From assembly GCA_037576195.1 (NCBI GenBank), contig CM075104.1, forward strand, positions 27,234,211 through 27,298,210: DNA of 64,000 nt, in the 5' to 3' direction. Positions 1 to 9,729 of the stretch are shown here, in pieces. The notes below the pieces were generated by a model. That model worked only from the letters and a program-made list of their open reading frames with translations, ran no database searches and was not told the DNA's origin. The translations under genes and the position numbers were made by a program. The stretch is from Phytoseiulus persimilis (lineage: Eukaryota > Arthropoda > Arachnida > Mesostigmata > Phytoseiidae). Each line of letters begins with the position of its first letter. The first letter of the stretch is position 1.

Positions 1-1326
1 GTCCCCAGAAACGACCTCAATTCGTTTCTCCAAATCCTGGAGGAATAACTCCGACAGACGGCCCAGCACTCCCAAGGTCTCGATGCCGACGGGGTGGACG
101 ATGAAGCGGGACCCGAGCTCACGATACTTCGTCAACTTCGCAGACTCCGACAAACTCGCCACAGCTCCCGCCGTGCGGGCCGCGCTAGACCTATCGGAAG
201 GAGCGAGGGTGTCCCAGACAGTGGCGTCCCACACCAGGCATCTGCCCGCCCCCCACGGAGTGAGCGTGAGACCGTCCGGACGGAGCGCTGAGTTACTCGA
301 CAAACCAGACGGCTCGAGTTCGTTGGCGATCGACGCGGAGCGCAACGCGTGGGATATGAGCGAATTCAAAGCCCCACGGCGGGAGTGTCGGCCACTACTG
401 CGTGAGCAACTCAGCCCATGGTCCCCGAAAGCAGAGATCGGGGAGCTACACCTCGCGCAGAGGTGCGGAGCGCAGATCGGCACGCCAAGACGGAGACCAG
501 CAGCGATGCGGAGTGTGTTGTTGTCCAGCATCGTGCCTATCGACGGCGAAGGAAGGGCATAGAGCCATTTTCCGCTGCTTGGATGGAAGACGGCGTTGAG
601 TCGTGCTCTCTCCCTGTCACCGGGCGCGGCGTCAGTCAGCTCCGAGCGCCGGGACGCGATGACGACCCTATCCAGAGTGGCCTGCGATATCGCATCTGGG
701 ATGACATTCCATCGAGTTATAAATCTCCGAGACAGGGTCTCGATCCTGATTCCGAGGTGGGCGGCGACTTCAGGTGGCGCGAAGCTCGCCGCCAGCTCTC
801 TGAATTGACACAAGGAGCCCAAGTGTGAGCTGGTCGCCAGGTCGGTGATTGCTCGGACCCCCAGGCCCCCAGATGAAACGGGTAAAGTAGCCTGTCTCCA
901 CGATTCGGCGCCGGTTAGGTCGAGGTTCAAGACTGTGGTCAAACAGGCCCGGAGCTTCTCGTCGAACAGCTGAAGAAGGTCCAGGGAGGTCTCGGCGTCG
1001 GCGCACCGGAGCACGTAGATAACGCGAGGGGCGGAGAGTGAGCATCGGATCAGAAACAAGGCTGGGTGAGCATCCAGCAGCGGAAGTCGCGAACACCACA
1101 AGTTGAGCAAGGCCAGTTTCTTCGTCAGAACTCCCTCCATGGACCGGTTGTTTAAAGGTGCTCCGAGGAGCTCCAACTGCGAGTCGGCTAGAAGGCGGGC
1201 TCCACCGAGTAGCTGGCGGACACTCTGGAAGGTCTCCATCCGCACGTGAGGGGCATCCGAGAGCGCGAATACCTCGCACTTGGCGCCGTTAAGCTCCAAC
1301 CCCGACACGCCGAAGAAGTCTTTCAC
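1..1326 (-). pseudogene. RT thumb, CCHC knuckle and restriction-like endonuclease, partial
   Basis: This 442-codon frame is open from GTG at 1326 to base 1, one base out of register with the RT frame upstream. It begins with the region after the RT palm (VKDFFGVSGLELN, ALFLIRCSLSAPRVIYVLR). A knuckle of the form C-x2-C-x9-H-x3-C (CARC...HGLSC) lies at about 404-463. It is followed by RPDG (about 271-282) and WDATVWD (about 211-231), which fit the PD and D/E-x-K core of restriction-like endonucleases. The frame then continues through AKLTKYRELG towards the edge. No stop is seen in 442 codons, so the frameshift at about 1326 may be the only lesion in this copy. Confidence 0.75.
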
Positions 1327-2405
1327 TTTTCGGATGTGACTGAATCGAGAGAGCCTCCCAGCGTGCCGTCGTCTAGAAACCAAGGTCTAAACTCGGACTC
1401 CAGGGGAGATAACAAACTTTGAAGGGCGATGCAGAAGAGAGCGGGACCCCAAGGGCCCCCCTGTTGTACACCGTTTCTGGAGAGGATCACCTGGTTCTCC
1501 CAGAAAAGCCTGGTCGGGAGCCTGTAGGCCTGGTGAATCATAGGGTGAAGGGCTGGGAAGTTGGCCTGAATCGAGCTGAGGATGAGGTCCCGCCGGAGGG
1601 TGTTGAACGCGTCAGCGAAATCCAACTTGACAAGGATCTTCTCACTGTCCTTGTTGACCTCTCGGAAACCGTCGACACCGAAACCCAGCTGGGTGGGAGC
1701 GACCAGATCCCGGATGGCCTCCTTGAATTTGCGAACGGCGACCTTTCCAGCAAGACGTCTCAGGGTGTTACCGACTGCAATCGGTCTGATGCCGCCGTCG
1801 CTTTTGCGGAGTGCGAGGAGGCTAGCTCCGTAGAATGTCTCCAGCGCGAATGAAGGAAGCCGCCCATTGATCACCAAGGTGCAGAACTTAGCCAGGGCCC
1901 CCGTTAGAGGACAGAAGCTGTCGCCCTTCTCCAAAAGAGCTTTGAGGTGTCGCGGGCGGAGGCCATCGGGACCACCGCTCGAACTGTTGGGGAAGCTGAG
2001 GACGGCAGCTCTAATCTCAGAGTCGGAAAGCCTGATTTCGTCAACCGTGGCGAGCGGACGAGGGTCGGGAGGGTAAGCCGCCGCTGCGGGCATGCCTGGG
2101 TGTTTCGACTCGAGGATTCGGCGCGTGACCTCATCGGCAGGGGCCGTGACGTCGGTAGAAAGTAGAGTGCGAGCGGCCGCCGATACGTCACCCTGGGAGA
2201 GCTTCAGTTGGACCAACCGTGCCGTTGAGCCTTCGCGCGGGCGGGCGGCAGCCGACGGACTGGCGTGGGGGGCAGACCGCGTTGGGAGACTCCTCTCTCT
2301 GTGGAAGCGGCTGAGGTTCTCGCGGATAAGGGACGTAAGGGATCTGCCACGAACCTTAACGAGGGGAATCGTCAGAACCGACATGGTGATTAAAATGTAA
2401 ATCAA
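1323..2405 (-). pseudogene. Reverse transcriptase region of RLE-type retrotransposon
   Basis: This is a 360-codon frame. Visible RT landmarks are GGPDGLRP near residues 144-151, RPIAVGNTLRRLAGK near 207-221, motif A (KLDFADAFN, 260-268) with its catalytic Asp, motif B (GVQQGGPWGP, 312-321) and motif C (FLDDG, 343-347) with both Asp. Family members usually read QQGDPLGP in motif B, so the G and W here may be decay. The frame stops at TGA 1325-1323, directly after motif C. The protein clearly continues one base back in frame (VKDFF...), consistent with loss of one A from an A-run. Residues 1-130 are linker, and the first ATG is probably not the original start. Confidence 0.85.
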
Positions 2406-2490
2406 TTCTGAGATAAATTAGATCCTCTTTTTACCACATAAGAAATTTTTGTTGTCGGCCGGGGATCGAACCCGCGATTGCTACAGCAAG
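2403..2490 (-). repeat. Partial tRNA-derived SINE (B box plus body)
   Basis: On the minus strand there is a perfect RNA polymerase III B box (GGTTCGATCCC) at 2472-2462, followed by CCGGCCGACAAC and an AT-rich body. The stretch from the T arm to CAGAATT matches the SINE at 34556-34827 almost base for base. The A box half is missing here, and the sequence right of 2490 is unrelated. The repeat runs straight into the reverse transcriptase frame at 2405. Confidence 0.75.
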
Positions 2491-5299
2491 AGCTGAGGAA
2501 CGCATTTCATCCCGATCAAAGTCTTCTCATTAGACAGAAAAGGAAAACTCATCGGGATCGACCTTGTTCTCTGATGGATAGAGGAAACGAAACTCGCTGT
2601 GATCGAGCGATTAGTTCAGGCGATGTTGCTCAAGGATGGCCCCTTGCAAGCCGCTCTCAACGGAGAAACGAGCGGCTATCATGGCTTTGAAGAAGGCCGG
2701 CTGCAGCCCACGGAAGTAAGCTTGTCTTCAAGGGGCTTCTGTGCATGGCGTGCAAGTCACACTCAGAGCTCTGACATTAACCACGTTCTCCAGTGGCGTC
2801 CGATCCATGCGAACTATGAAGATGAATCCTCGGCGATCCCTGTTGAAAATTTCAAAAGGATCGAGTTCTCCGTCTATCTCGTCAACGTGCCAGCTGCCGC
2901 GATCCCAGCCACCTGCGTCTTCGCTCTTCTTCGATGTTATCATCATGGCTTCGACGTATGTGGTTTGGGGTGGACTCCGCTCAGTCGGAACGCCGGATAA
3001 TCGGATCATCCGTTTATTCGACCGAAATTCGACAGCCTCGATCTTCTGCGTAGGGATCGCTCCGGTTTGCCAGTACAACGCTCCGCTCGATCGGATCATT
3101 GTATCGTCATGTCGTGGAATACGTCACGTCCTCTACTCAAAAAAAGAGAATTACATGCAGGGAGGGTAACGAGGTACGAGTTCCGCACGCTTCGTGAACT
3201 CGTGGATTCTCACAACCTGAAATTGGCTGACGGCTGCATCGCGCGTCACACGTTGCACTCACGTTCCGAGTTCGGGCTCTAACGTGAACGGTCCTCAGCG
3301 AATAAATTTCTAAGGTCGACTCGGCTACTCCTGCTAAGGCCCGATTTGCATCAGATCTTGTATGTTGACGATGTTGCCAATTGACAGTCTCCGGTTGACT
3401 CTCACCAGTGGAATCTGACTGAGAAAACGAAGCTGAGCATAGAGCAGAACTACTTCAGCACTCTTTCACGCGGGAGATAGAGGGTAACACCCCATTAGGG
3501 GCGACGGGGGGGGGGGGGGGGGGCGGTCCTCCTCGAGCATCAAGGTCTTGGGCACGGGGTCTGGGGCAGCGTATGATCCAGCCCGAGCATCGCGACGTTC
3601 TTCTGGAATCCGGCGACGGCATTCGCCAAATCCTAACTCGCGTCCCAAAACTTCCATTGGCAGAATTTCAGAGTTTCGGGAGCGATATCCGAGGGAGTTC
3701 TGATCTGATAGGACTCATGTTCCGGATGCCATCACTCGGCAGCTTTTCTAGAGATTCCGGCGAATCTTCCTCTGGCTGAACACAGGATAACGGACGCATC
3801 TTTTCCGTCGTCGTTCGCTCGATGGAGTTCCATTTTCATCCGAGACGCCGAGAAGTGCATTGCGTTATTCGAAGAATATCCTCCGAGCGGGGTATGGGAT
3901 ATGCTGGAAGCATGACCTATTTTTCGCCCTGCTTCGACGAGGTAGAATCAGAATGCAAGAGAGCGAGCAGGCGGCGCGGAGAGTTCTCGTGGTAGGTGGT
4001 CCGTTGTGTCGAACACGAACGAAAGCGGGATTGTTGAGGGAACTCAATCGGCTCGGATAGGACTCGTAGCTCGAGTACTTTGGAGTATGTTCGAGTATGC
4101 TTAAAAGAGATCCCCACGATCAAACGAGGAGAGGTTAGACGATTCCGGGTCAATGTAGGGGTGATTGTAGGATGAATTTGAGATAGGGTTCGGAAGGTTC
4201 CGAGGATGATCCCGATTCCACGAATTGAACGCACGTCTCAAGAGTATCTCAGGACCGATGCCAGATAATCTCCAAGACACTACAGGATTCTTCTCTGAGT
4301 TCTTCGAGGTCGAACTACGCCCGGTTCGACCTGGAATCATCCCCGAAATTCCAGCGAGATCATCTGGGAAGAGCCCCCCGAATTGATGACCTGCTCCCAC
4401 AAACTTCGATGCTTTTTGACTCGAATCCGTATGGTTCTGAACCTGATGAGTTCGTGATCTGGTAAATTCGCTATACGCCAAGTTCGTTATCTGACAAGTT
4501 CGCTATGCGATAACGTTTTCTGGAGGAAAACAGAAACATAAGGTTCGTTATCTGCGAGATTTCAGGGTGGTTCAACATGAAAAAACCGGGTGAATCGTCA
4601 GATGTCTCTAGAAAGTTCCATTTTGCTTGCTTATCAGTCTCGTGGCTCTGAATATCCCTCTGCTGCCCCAAATATCAAAGATTCGCCAGGATTCCTTTGG
4701 AGAGTTTCTGGAAATGATGGAACATCCGCTGGCGGCGCCAGCCTTTTTCCTTCATGAGGCTGAAAGTCGTTGCTGCTGTAGTCGTCACCACCGCGATTTT
4801 CAAAGCTTTGCGTCATCTGTGTCGCATAAATCAGCGAGTTCCCAGCTGGGCGTTAGCTGTTTCTTCGAGGAGGATGGGAAATTCAACCCCGGAAAACCGT
4901 TGACCGGATTCGTGGTGAAGGCTGGACAGCTCAGATCACCCGACGCTTGCAAGACCTCTCTATGAGGTGGTTGAGACATTCAAAGCAACAACTGAAAACT
5001 TCTGAAACTATCGGGGAAAGATCAGAACGAATTTCTATGAGGCTAGCCTCATAGTTCCTTGGCAGGATGAGGCTTCAACCGTCATAGCCTCATGCGGGCT
5101 TCGCCAATGGGAACTTCGTCCTTGAAGAGGTCCGACGTCCGTCAAACGCCTGATTGATCGCTGGGGACGGTCCCGAGTGATGGCGCACGAATGGGAACGC
5201 AACATGAGTACTCCGTCCTTCATATAAGTGTAGAGGAAAGACCACCAGAAGGTAAGGCGGTATCTCATCTACACTCGATTATGTACTATGCAACACATC
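2491..5299. other. Intergenic, no recognisable gene
   Basis: I see no conserved domain, convincing splice chain or RNA gene here. The short open frames lack family resemblance. The only striking feature is an 18-base G run at 3506-3523. Confidence 0.5.
3506..3523. repeat. Homopolymer G18
   Basis: This is an uninterrupted run of 18 G followed by C. It is a simple repeat whose exact length is likely unreliable in sequencing. Confidence 0.9.
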
Positions 5300-5427
5300 C
5301 GCACTCAGGGATGTGATCGACATGCACATAGACGAGGACAAAGAAATCCTCCATTGGAGTGACCACAACCTCATAACCATACGGAAGGGGCAGGGGTAAG
5401 AGCAAAGTTAAACCAAGGAAGGCACGA

Positions 5428-6390
5428 GTGGAAGTGGTTAGGTGGAAGAAAGCGGCAAAAATGGTGTCAAAGCAATTGGAGACTCGAGTTAGATCAATGG
5501 GATCGACAACATATGGGGCTCTGATAGACACCGTTAGAACTGCGATAACCAAACCCACCAAACTCGTGACTCTCGACACGAAACAAAAAGTGTTCTCCAC
5601 TGAATTATCGCACTTGACGAGAATCAGACGAGAGCAAAATCGTGCGTGGAGAAAAGCGCGACTCACCGGTGAGGAAGAAGTCGAAGCGAGACAATGATAC
5701 AGAGCGGCCCAAGAGGCAGTTCGTACCGAAGTCAATCGATTGCTACACATTAGAGATCGAAGAATATACGATCGGATAATGAAAGCACCCAGACAAGCCA
5801 AGTCGAGAGCTTTCTGGGATTACATAAAAAGGAATGAGAGAAAAAATCCAGCAGGAATACGAGTAGTAGATGAAAGCGGTAACATAATCCAAGATCAGGA
5901 TATGAAAAGCCATCTCACGAAAGTAGCCAACACCCTTCTTGGAGCACCAACAGATAGAAACGAAACTATCAGGTGCACGTTTCTCTCAAGACCTCCGGTA
6001 GAACTCCTCGTGACTGAATCTGAGATTGAAGCCACCCTGGCCTACATATCTCAGAAGTCAGCAACAGGACCAGACAAGATACCGGCTAGAATCCTCAAAG
6101 AGTTGGAAGATGTCGGATATGGATATATATCCAACGAATTCAATTTGATTCTTGGAGGCATCCACGAAGTGCCGACTGAATGGAGGAAGGGAAGAGTCTC
6201 ACTACTGGAAAAACCGAATTCTGTAAGAGGGAATCTATCCACATACCGACCCATAACGGTATCCGACGTCCTGTATAGAGTATTCACCAAACTATTGGAA
6301 AGACATAGGCCGAGGAAACCGACCAGCTGTCAGAGATGCAGAATGGGTTCAGAAGGAATCGACGAGGTGAGGATAACACGTTCATCCTGA
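5428..6390 (+). pseudogene. LINE linker and reverse transcriptase fingers, with in-frame stop
   Basis: Two stretches in the same frame (5428-5697 and 5740-6390) are separated only by TGA at 5695-5697 and clearly belong together. The second holds TGPDKIPARILKEL (about 6064-6105) and a YRPITVSDVLYRVFTKLLERH block (about 6244-6306), the conserved RT fingers of LINE polymerases. After residue H at about 6306 this frame turns to nonsense, while the family-like sequence resumes in the next frame as AEETDQLSEMQNGF. Confidence 0.8.
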
Positions 6391-6926
6391 CGTCCGCGAT
6401 AGAAACTGCGAGATACCAAAAGAAAGGTCTCATATGCGTATTTCTCGATGCCACCAAAGCATACGATCGAATCGATCGGCCAAAGCTGTGGCAAACCCTA
6501 GAGGAAAGGGGGATGTGCTCGGCACTCATCGAGCTCATCCGACACCTGTATGAAGAAACCTCAATCTTCATAAGACAGGGGGATCATACCTCCAAGGAAG
6601 TACCCGTAACGGTCGGGCTTCGTCAAGGATGTCCTATGTCACCTATCCTATTTAGCCTATACATCGCAGACCTAGAAAGAAAACTCCTGAAGCCGGGGGT
6701 TGGTTTCAGGTTTGCGAAAAAAGGAAACTTCTGGGATGTGAAGGAGAAGAAGTCCATCACAATTCCTGGTTTGTTGTTCGCAGACGATTTGCTCCTCATG
6801 ACGAGCAACACGCCGGATATGAGAACTCTTCTAGAGGTGACATCCAAATTTGGAGACGAGAGGTCAATCAGATTTAACCTTCTGAAGAGCGGAGTGATGG
6901 TATTTCAACCATCCTCAACACGATAA
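6309..6926 (+). pseudogene. LINE reverse transcriptase palm
   Basis: This continues the RT after a frameshift at about 6300-6309. Motif A is FLDATKAYDRID (about 6441-6476), motif B GLRQGCPMSP (about 6615-6644) and motif C LLFADDLLL (about 6771-6797), with all catalytic Asp intact. The frame stops at 6926 soon after the palm (GVMVFQPSSTR). About 200 or more residues of thumb and connector expected in the family are absent before the C-terminal knuckle. Confidence 0.8.
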
Positions 6927-7197
6927 CTCGCGGGGCAGTCGGTTATTGGCGCTAGCAAGAGCAGGAATGCTCAACACCAAGAGCCGACAAAACTCCCGAG
7001 ACCCTTCCATAGACATGAAATGCGCTCGATGTGGAGCCCCGGAAACCGACAAACATGTCATTCTGGAATGCGAGGAAGGAAAGTACTCCCAGACGGAATT
7101 CGCGCACCGATTAGGACTTCACCCTGATTCAACAGCGAGGGACCTGAGAAGGACGATGGATATCCTAAGGCGATGGGAGAACAACGAGCTATGATCT
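6927..7197 (+). pseudogene. LINE C-terminal CCHC region
   Basis: This contains a C-x2-C-x7-H-x4-C knuckle (CARCGAPETDKHVILEC, about 7021-7071) and then the usual short C-terminal helix region ending in WENNEL. It is joined almost directly to the RT palm, the sign of an internal deletion. The 3' tail follows within about 60 bases. Confidence 0.7.
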
Positions 7198-7589
7198 GTG
7201 AACGCAATACAATTCACCCCTGAAACGAAAGGGAACATATGTGCATATATGAGGTCCAATAAAATCAAATCAAAAATCAAGTGCTTTCTTGGAAATCGCT
7301 CCCAAAATCCAGCTGCAGCCGAAACTGCTGATTTTCCAAGTTCATTCCGTGAAGACAAAACGGATGACACCCGAACCGGCGATCGGATAACCGGGGAATT
7401 GCCGAGTGTGACTATCCTCCATTTCATTCTGAGAAGCTGGGTTGACCTGTTACTCGACACCAATACCCTCAACAACCACGGCGACAGCACGGCGGTGCAG
7501 CGCAGAAAATCCCGAATTTCAGAATGTGAAACAAGAAAATATCTTTCATTCGTTCCGTACCCTATCGATCGCCCCACGGAGGTGACATC

Positions 7590-7736
7590 TCCTCTCTATA
7601 TATTATCGGCTTCGTCTGTCGGTTCATAGGTTTGTGAGTTTTCCGATCTGCTCATACTTCTCGGGGGCTGATTCTAGGGTCGCTCTGATCATACATTTAG
7701 GGGGTCTATAAGGGTGATTCCGGGGTCAATCTGACG
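7590..7736 (+). repeat. Short diverged copy of the Helentron-like minisatellite element
   Basis: CTATATATTATCGGCTTCGTCTGTC at its start parallels the beginning of the large element at 21409. It is followed by about two diverged 45-bp-type units (TGATTCTAGGGTCGCTCTGATCATAC and TGATTCCGGGGTCAATCTGA). It shows that the repeat unit is dispersed in the genome and not unique to the large array. Confidence 0.65.
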
Positions 7737-8678
7737 TCTAGGATTGTGTACGTTACCGGCTGCGAGAGCTCACGAAACCCTGCTACCCATTCGGAGAGGA
7801 TCGGTCGCGCGCAGGAGGCGCATGTGATTTGCTACTTCAGGAAATAATCAGCATCCATCGCCGAAAAGTTTTATCACTAGCGTTGAAACATGGATATTAT
7901 ACAGAAATGTGAAGAGCAGACGATCTCGGTTAATCGAGGAGCAGCACTCAGTGACTGCCGCGAAACCTTGACTGCACCCGAAGAAGGTTATAATGAGTGG
8001 AGATAATAGTATGATATCGCGGAGCGGTACACACTTTCGGTCTCCCTACTTCCTGCAATGGCTCACAGGAACCTGGACGATCACTGTACCGTCAGACGAT
8101 ACGGTCTGACGGAGAGTACAGGAAAAATGTTCGAGTCACTAATCGAAGTTCAGGCCGCAGACTTCACAGAGGACACCTCGAACCCCCTGAAGTTTCAATT
8201 CCGAGAGCAAAAAATACAATGATTCGTCAGTTCATGGTGGTACATGCAGTGTGTCTAGCATCTGATGCATTCCGAGAACCGATTTCCTGGCTTCTGTGGA
8301 ACTCACTAGTTCGCTCCGATCTCATGTGTTTCCCTCATCACATCTGCCATCGCAGGCTAAACATCGCAGATATTTCAACCCAACGAAAATTCACCACGGG
8401 GCCGACGCAGACATATCGACAATATCCTGGACCTCAACGGGTCCAGGATGATACTCCGGTACCCGCGTTGTGGCAACAGGATTCCGGTCGACAAAAATCC
8501 GACCTTCAACCGGATCGCATTCACCGTGCCTTCAGAAAATCGAGCAACCCGACCACCAGGTGAGGTCTTCCTTCAGAATATTGAGAAGTCTTGCTCACTG
8601 AGATTATTTCAAGAAGAACAGTTCTGAGTGTTCTTCCAGTCAACGGAATCGCGAGACGCGGACTTAGATGACAACCCG
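7737..8678. other. Intergenic, no recognisable gene
   Basis: I see no coding, RNA or mobile-element signal that can be named. The right end is the 3' flank of the minus-strand HP1-like gene. Confidence 0.5.
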
Positions 8679-8684
8679 TTTATT
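8679..8684 (-). promoter_or_regulatory. Candidate poly(A) signal of the HP1-like gene
   Basis: There is an AATAAA on the minus strand about 135 bases after the stop codon at 8819. Its position fits a normal 3' UTR. Confidence 0.5.
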
Positions 8685-8818
8685 TATACAGATAGGGTGT
8701 TAATCCTGATCATTTACGTACATAATTATGAACATTTGAACATCTGAACACAATTTACTGGGAAAATATATTTGATTCATCCAGTCACCAAACGCGTGTG
8801 GTATGAGCCACCGAACTA

Positions 8819-9729
8819 TTACTCTTTTTGGTCCCAAATGATTCTTTTCTCATAGAACTCGATCACTCTCTGAAAAGGAAGCAGCTTCGATTTAGAGTTT
8901 TCCTCTGAAAGAACTCCGGTGGTACTCTCGATAGCTCCGAAGAACAAGCAACAAGGAATCGGAACAAGTAAGATTCCGGCTCACTTGGGGGTATTTCACG
9001 TTGGCAATGGCCGCTGGCACAACTTGCGGGTCGGGTTCGTTCACCCATTTCACCAAGAATACAAGTTGACCTTGCCACTCCGTACATCCCATGATTTCCT
9101 CGACCTGATAGCTTTTACCATCCGGAAGATCGCCGTTGGCCAACGAATTCGATGAAACAGTCTTCTCTGTTAAGGGAACCAATGTTGAAATCTCAGTCCG
9201 AATGAATCATCCATTCGAGCTCATCTCTTGGCGTGAACATCTTCTGCTAGCAGGAATCAGTCACACCAAGTTTACTCGAGCCTGAATCGAATCATCGGCA
9301 CCGACGACGACATGCTTCGAGGAATTTACCGGAACTTCTCAACCCAAATAACATATAGGCAGCAGCCGTGATCCTCAGACGCCCCAGGCCGATATGATAT
9401 GCGCGGAGCAAGAGAATGAACGGAACTATCTGCGTGCAGTCTACATAAGAACTTCGAGTTCAATGACTGTAACTGTCAGAGCGGGACACCAGCGACTCCT
9501 AGAAGAGCGCGATTGGATAAGGGAACGTGGATCCCGGCGTTTTGCTCGTGGAAAGGCGCGCAATCTTTGACTGTAATTCCATGACGAGAAAGATCGTATT
9601 CCCAAGACAACTGTTATCAGACGTACGTTCTTTTCTAGCGCCCAGTTTCGACTTGGCGGTTGCTTCCTTCCTCTGGGCGGACTGATTTTCCTTCTTGTTT
9701 TCTTTGTTTCTCTTTTTGGAGTCGCCCAT
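8819..9729 (-). CDS. HP1-like protein with chromo shadow domain only
   Basis: Exons are 9729-9627, 9166-8985 and 8869-8819, with introns of 460 and 115 nt. The donors are GTACGT and GTGAGC, and the acceptors end TTAACAG and TTTTCAG. Phases agree, giving 111 residues. Exon 1 encodes a Lys-rich basic head (MGDSKKRNKENKK...). Exon 2 and exon 3 encode a chromo shadow domain at about residues 54-109: VEEIMGCTEWQGQLVFLVKW, then ANVKYPQ, then VIEFYEKRIIW. This domain dimerises HP1 and binds PxVxL peptides in heterochromatin; the dimer-face Ile of VIEFYE and the peptide-binding Trp of RIIW are kept. HP1 proteins normally carry an N-terminal chromodomain that reads methylated H3K9. I find none in exon 1 or intron 1, so the protein resembles chromodomain-less paralogues such as Drosophila Umbrea/HP6. 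A missed upstream exon remains possible. Confidence 0.75.

Larger units (their letters stand above)
1..2405 (-). mobile_element. Non-LTR retrotransposon with restriction-like endonuclease, truncated at window edge
   Basis: This element reads right to left. From its 5' side it encodes a reverse transcriptase (2405-1323), then in another frame a C-terminal region with a CCHC knuckle and a PD-(D/E)XK-like endonuclease (1326 to base 1). The order RT, CCHC, nuclease is the architecture of R2-type elements, which copy RNA into a nicked target. No N-terminal zinc fingers are visible before the RT, so the copy is probably 5'-truncated. The frame is still open at base 1, so the 3' end lies outside the window. 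Immediately upstream (2403-2490) is part of a tRNA-derived SINE. The exact clade (R2, NeSL, Utopia or other) cannot be settled by eye. Confidence 0.85.
5300..7285 (+). mobile_element. APE-type LINE (Jockey/CR1-like), 5'-truncated and internally deleted
   Basis: The copy starts inside the apurinic-type endonuclease: the final APE motif, W-SDHNLI, is at 5358-5375. Linker and reverse transcriptase follow, then a C-terminal CCHC knuckle ending at 7194, and an A-rich tail with AATAAAATCAAATC near 7258. Reading frame changes occur between the endonuclease and linker and at about 6300-6309. An in-frame TGA lies at 5695-5697. The segment between the RT palm and the C-terminal knuckle is missing, so the copy is dead. 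It is unrelated to the RLE-type element at the left edge. Confidence 0.85.

Noticed and set aside
770-1279. 169-residue minus-strand gene
   Set aside because: It is a shadow frame of the retrotransposon's C-terminal region, which reads sensibly in the neighbouring frame.
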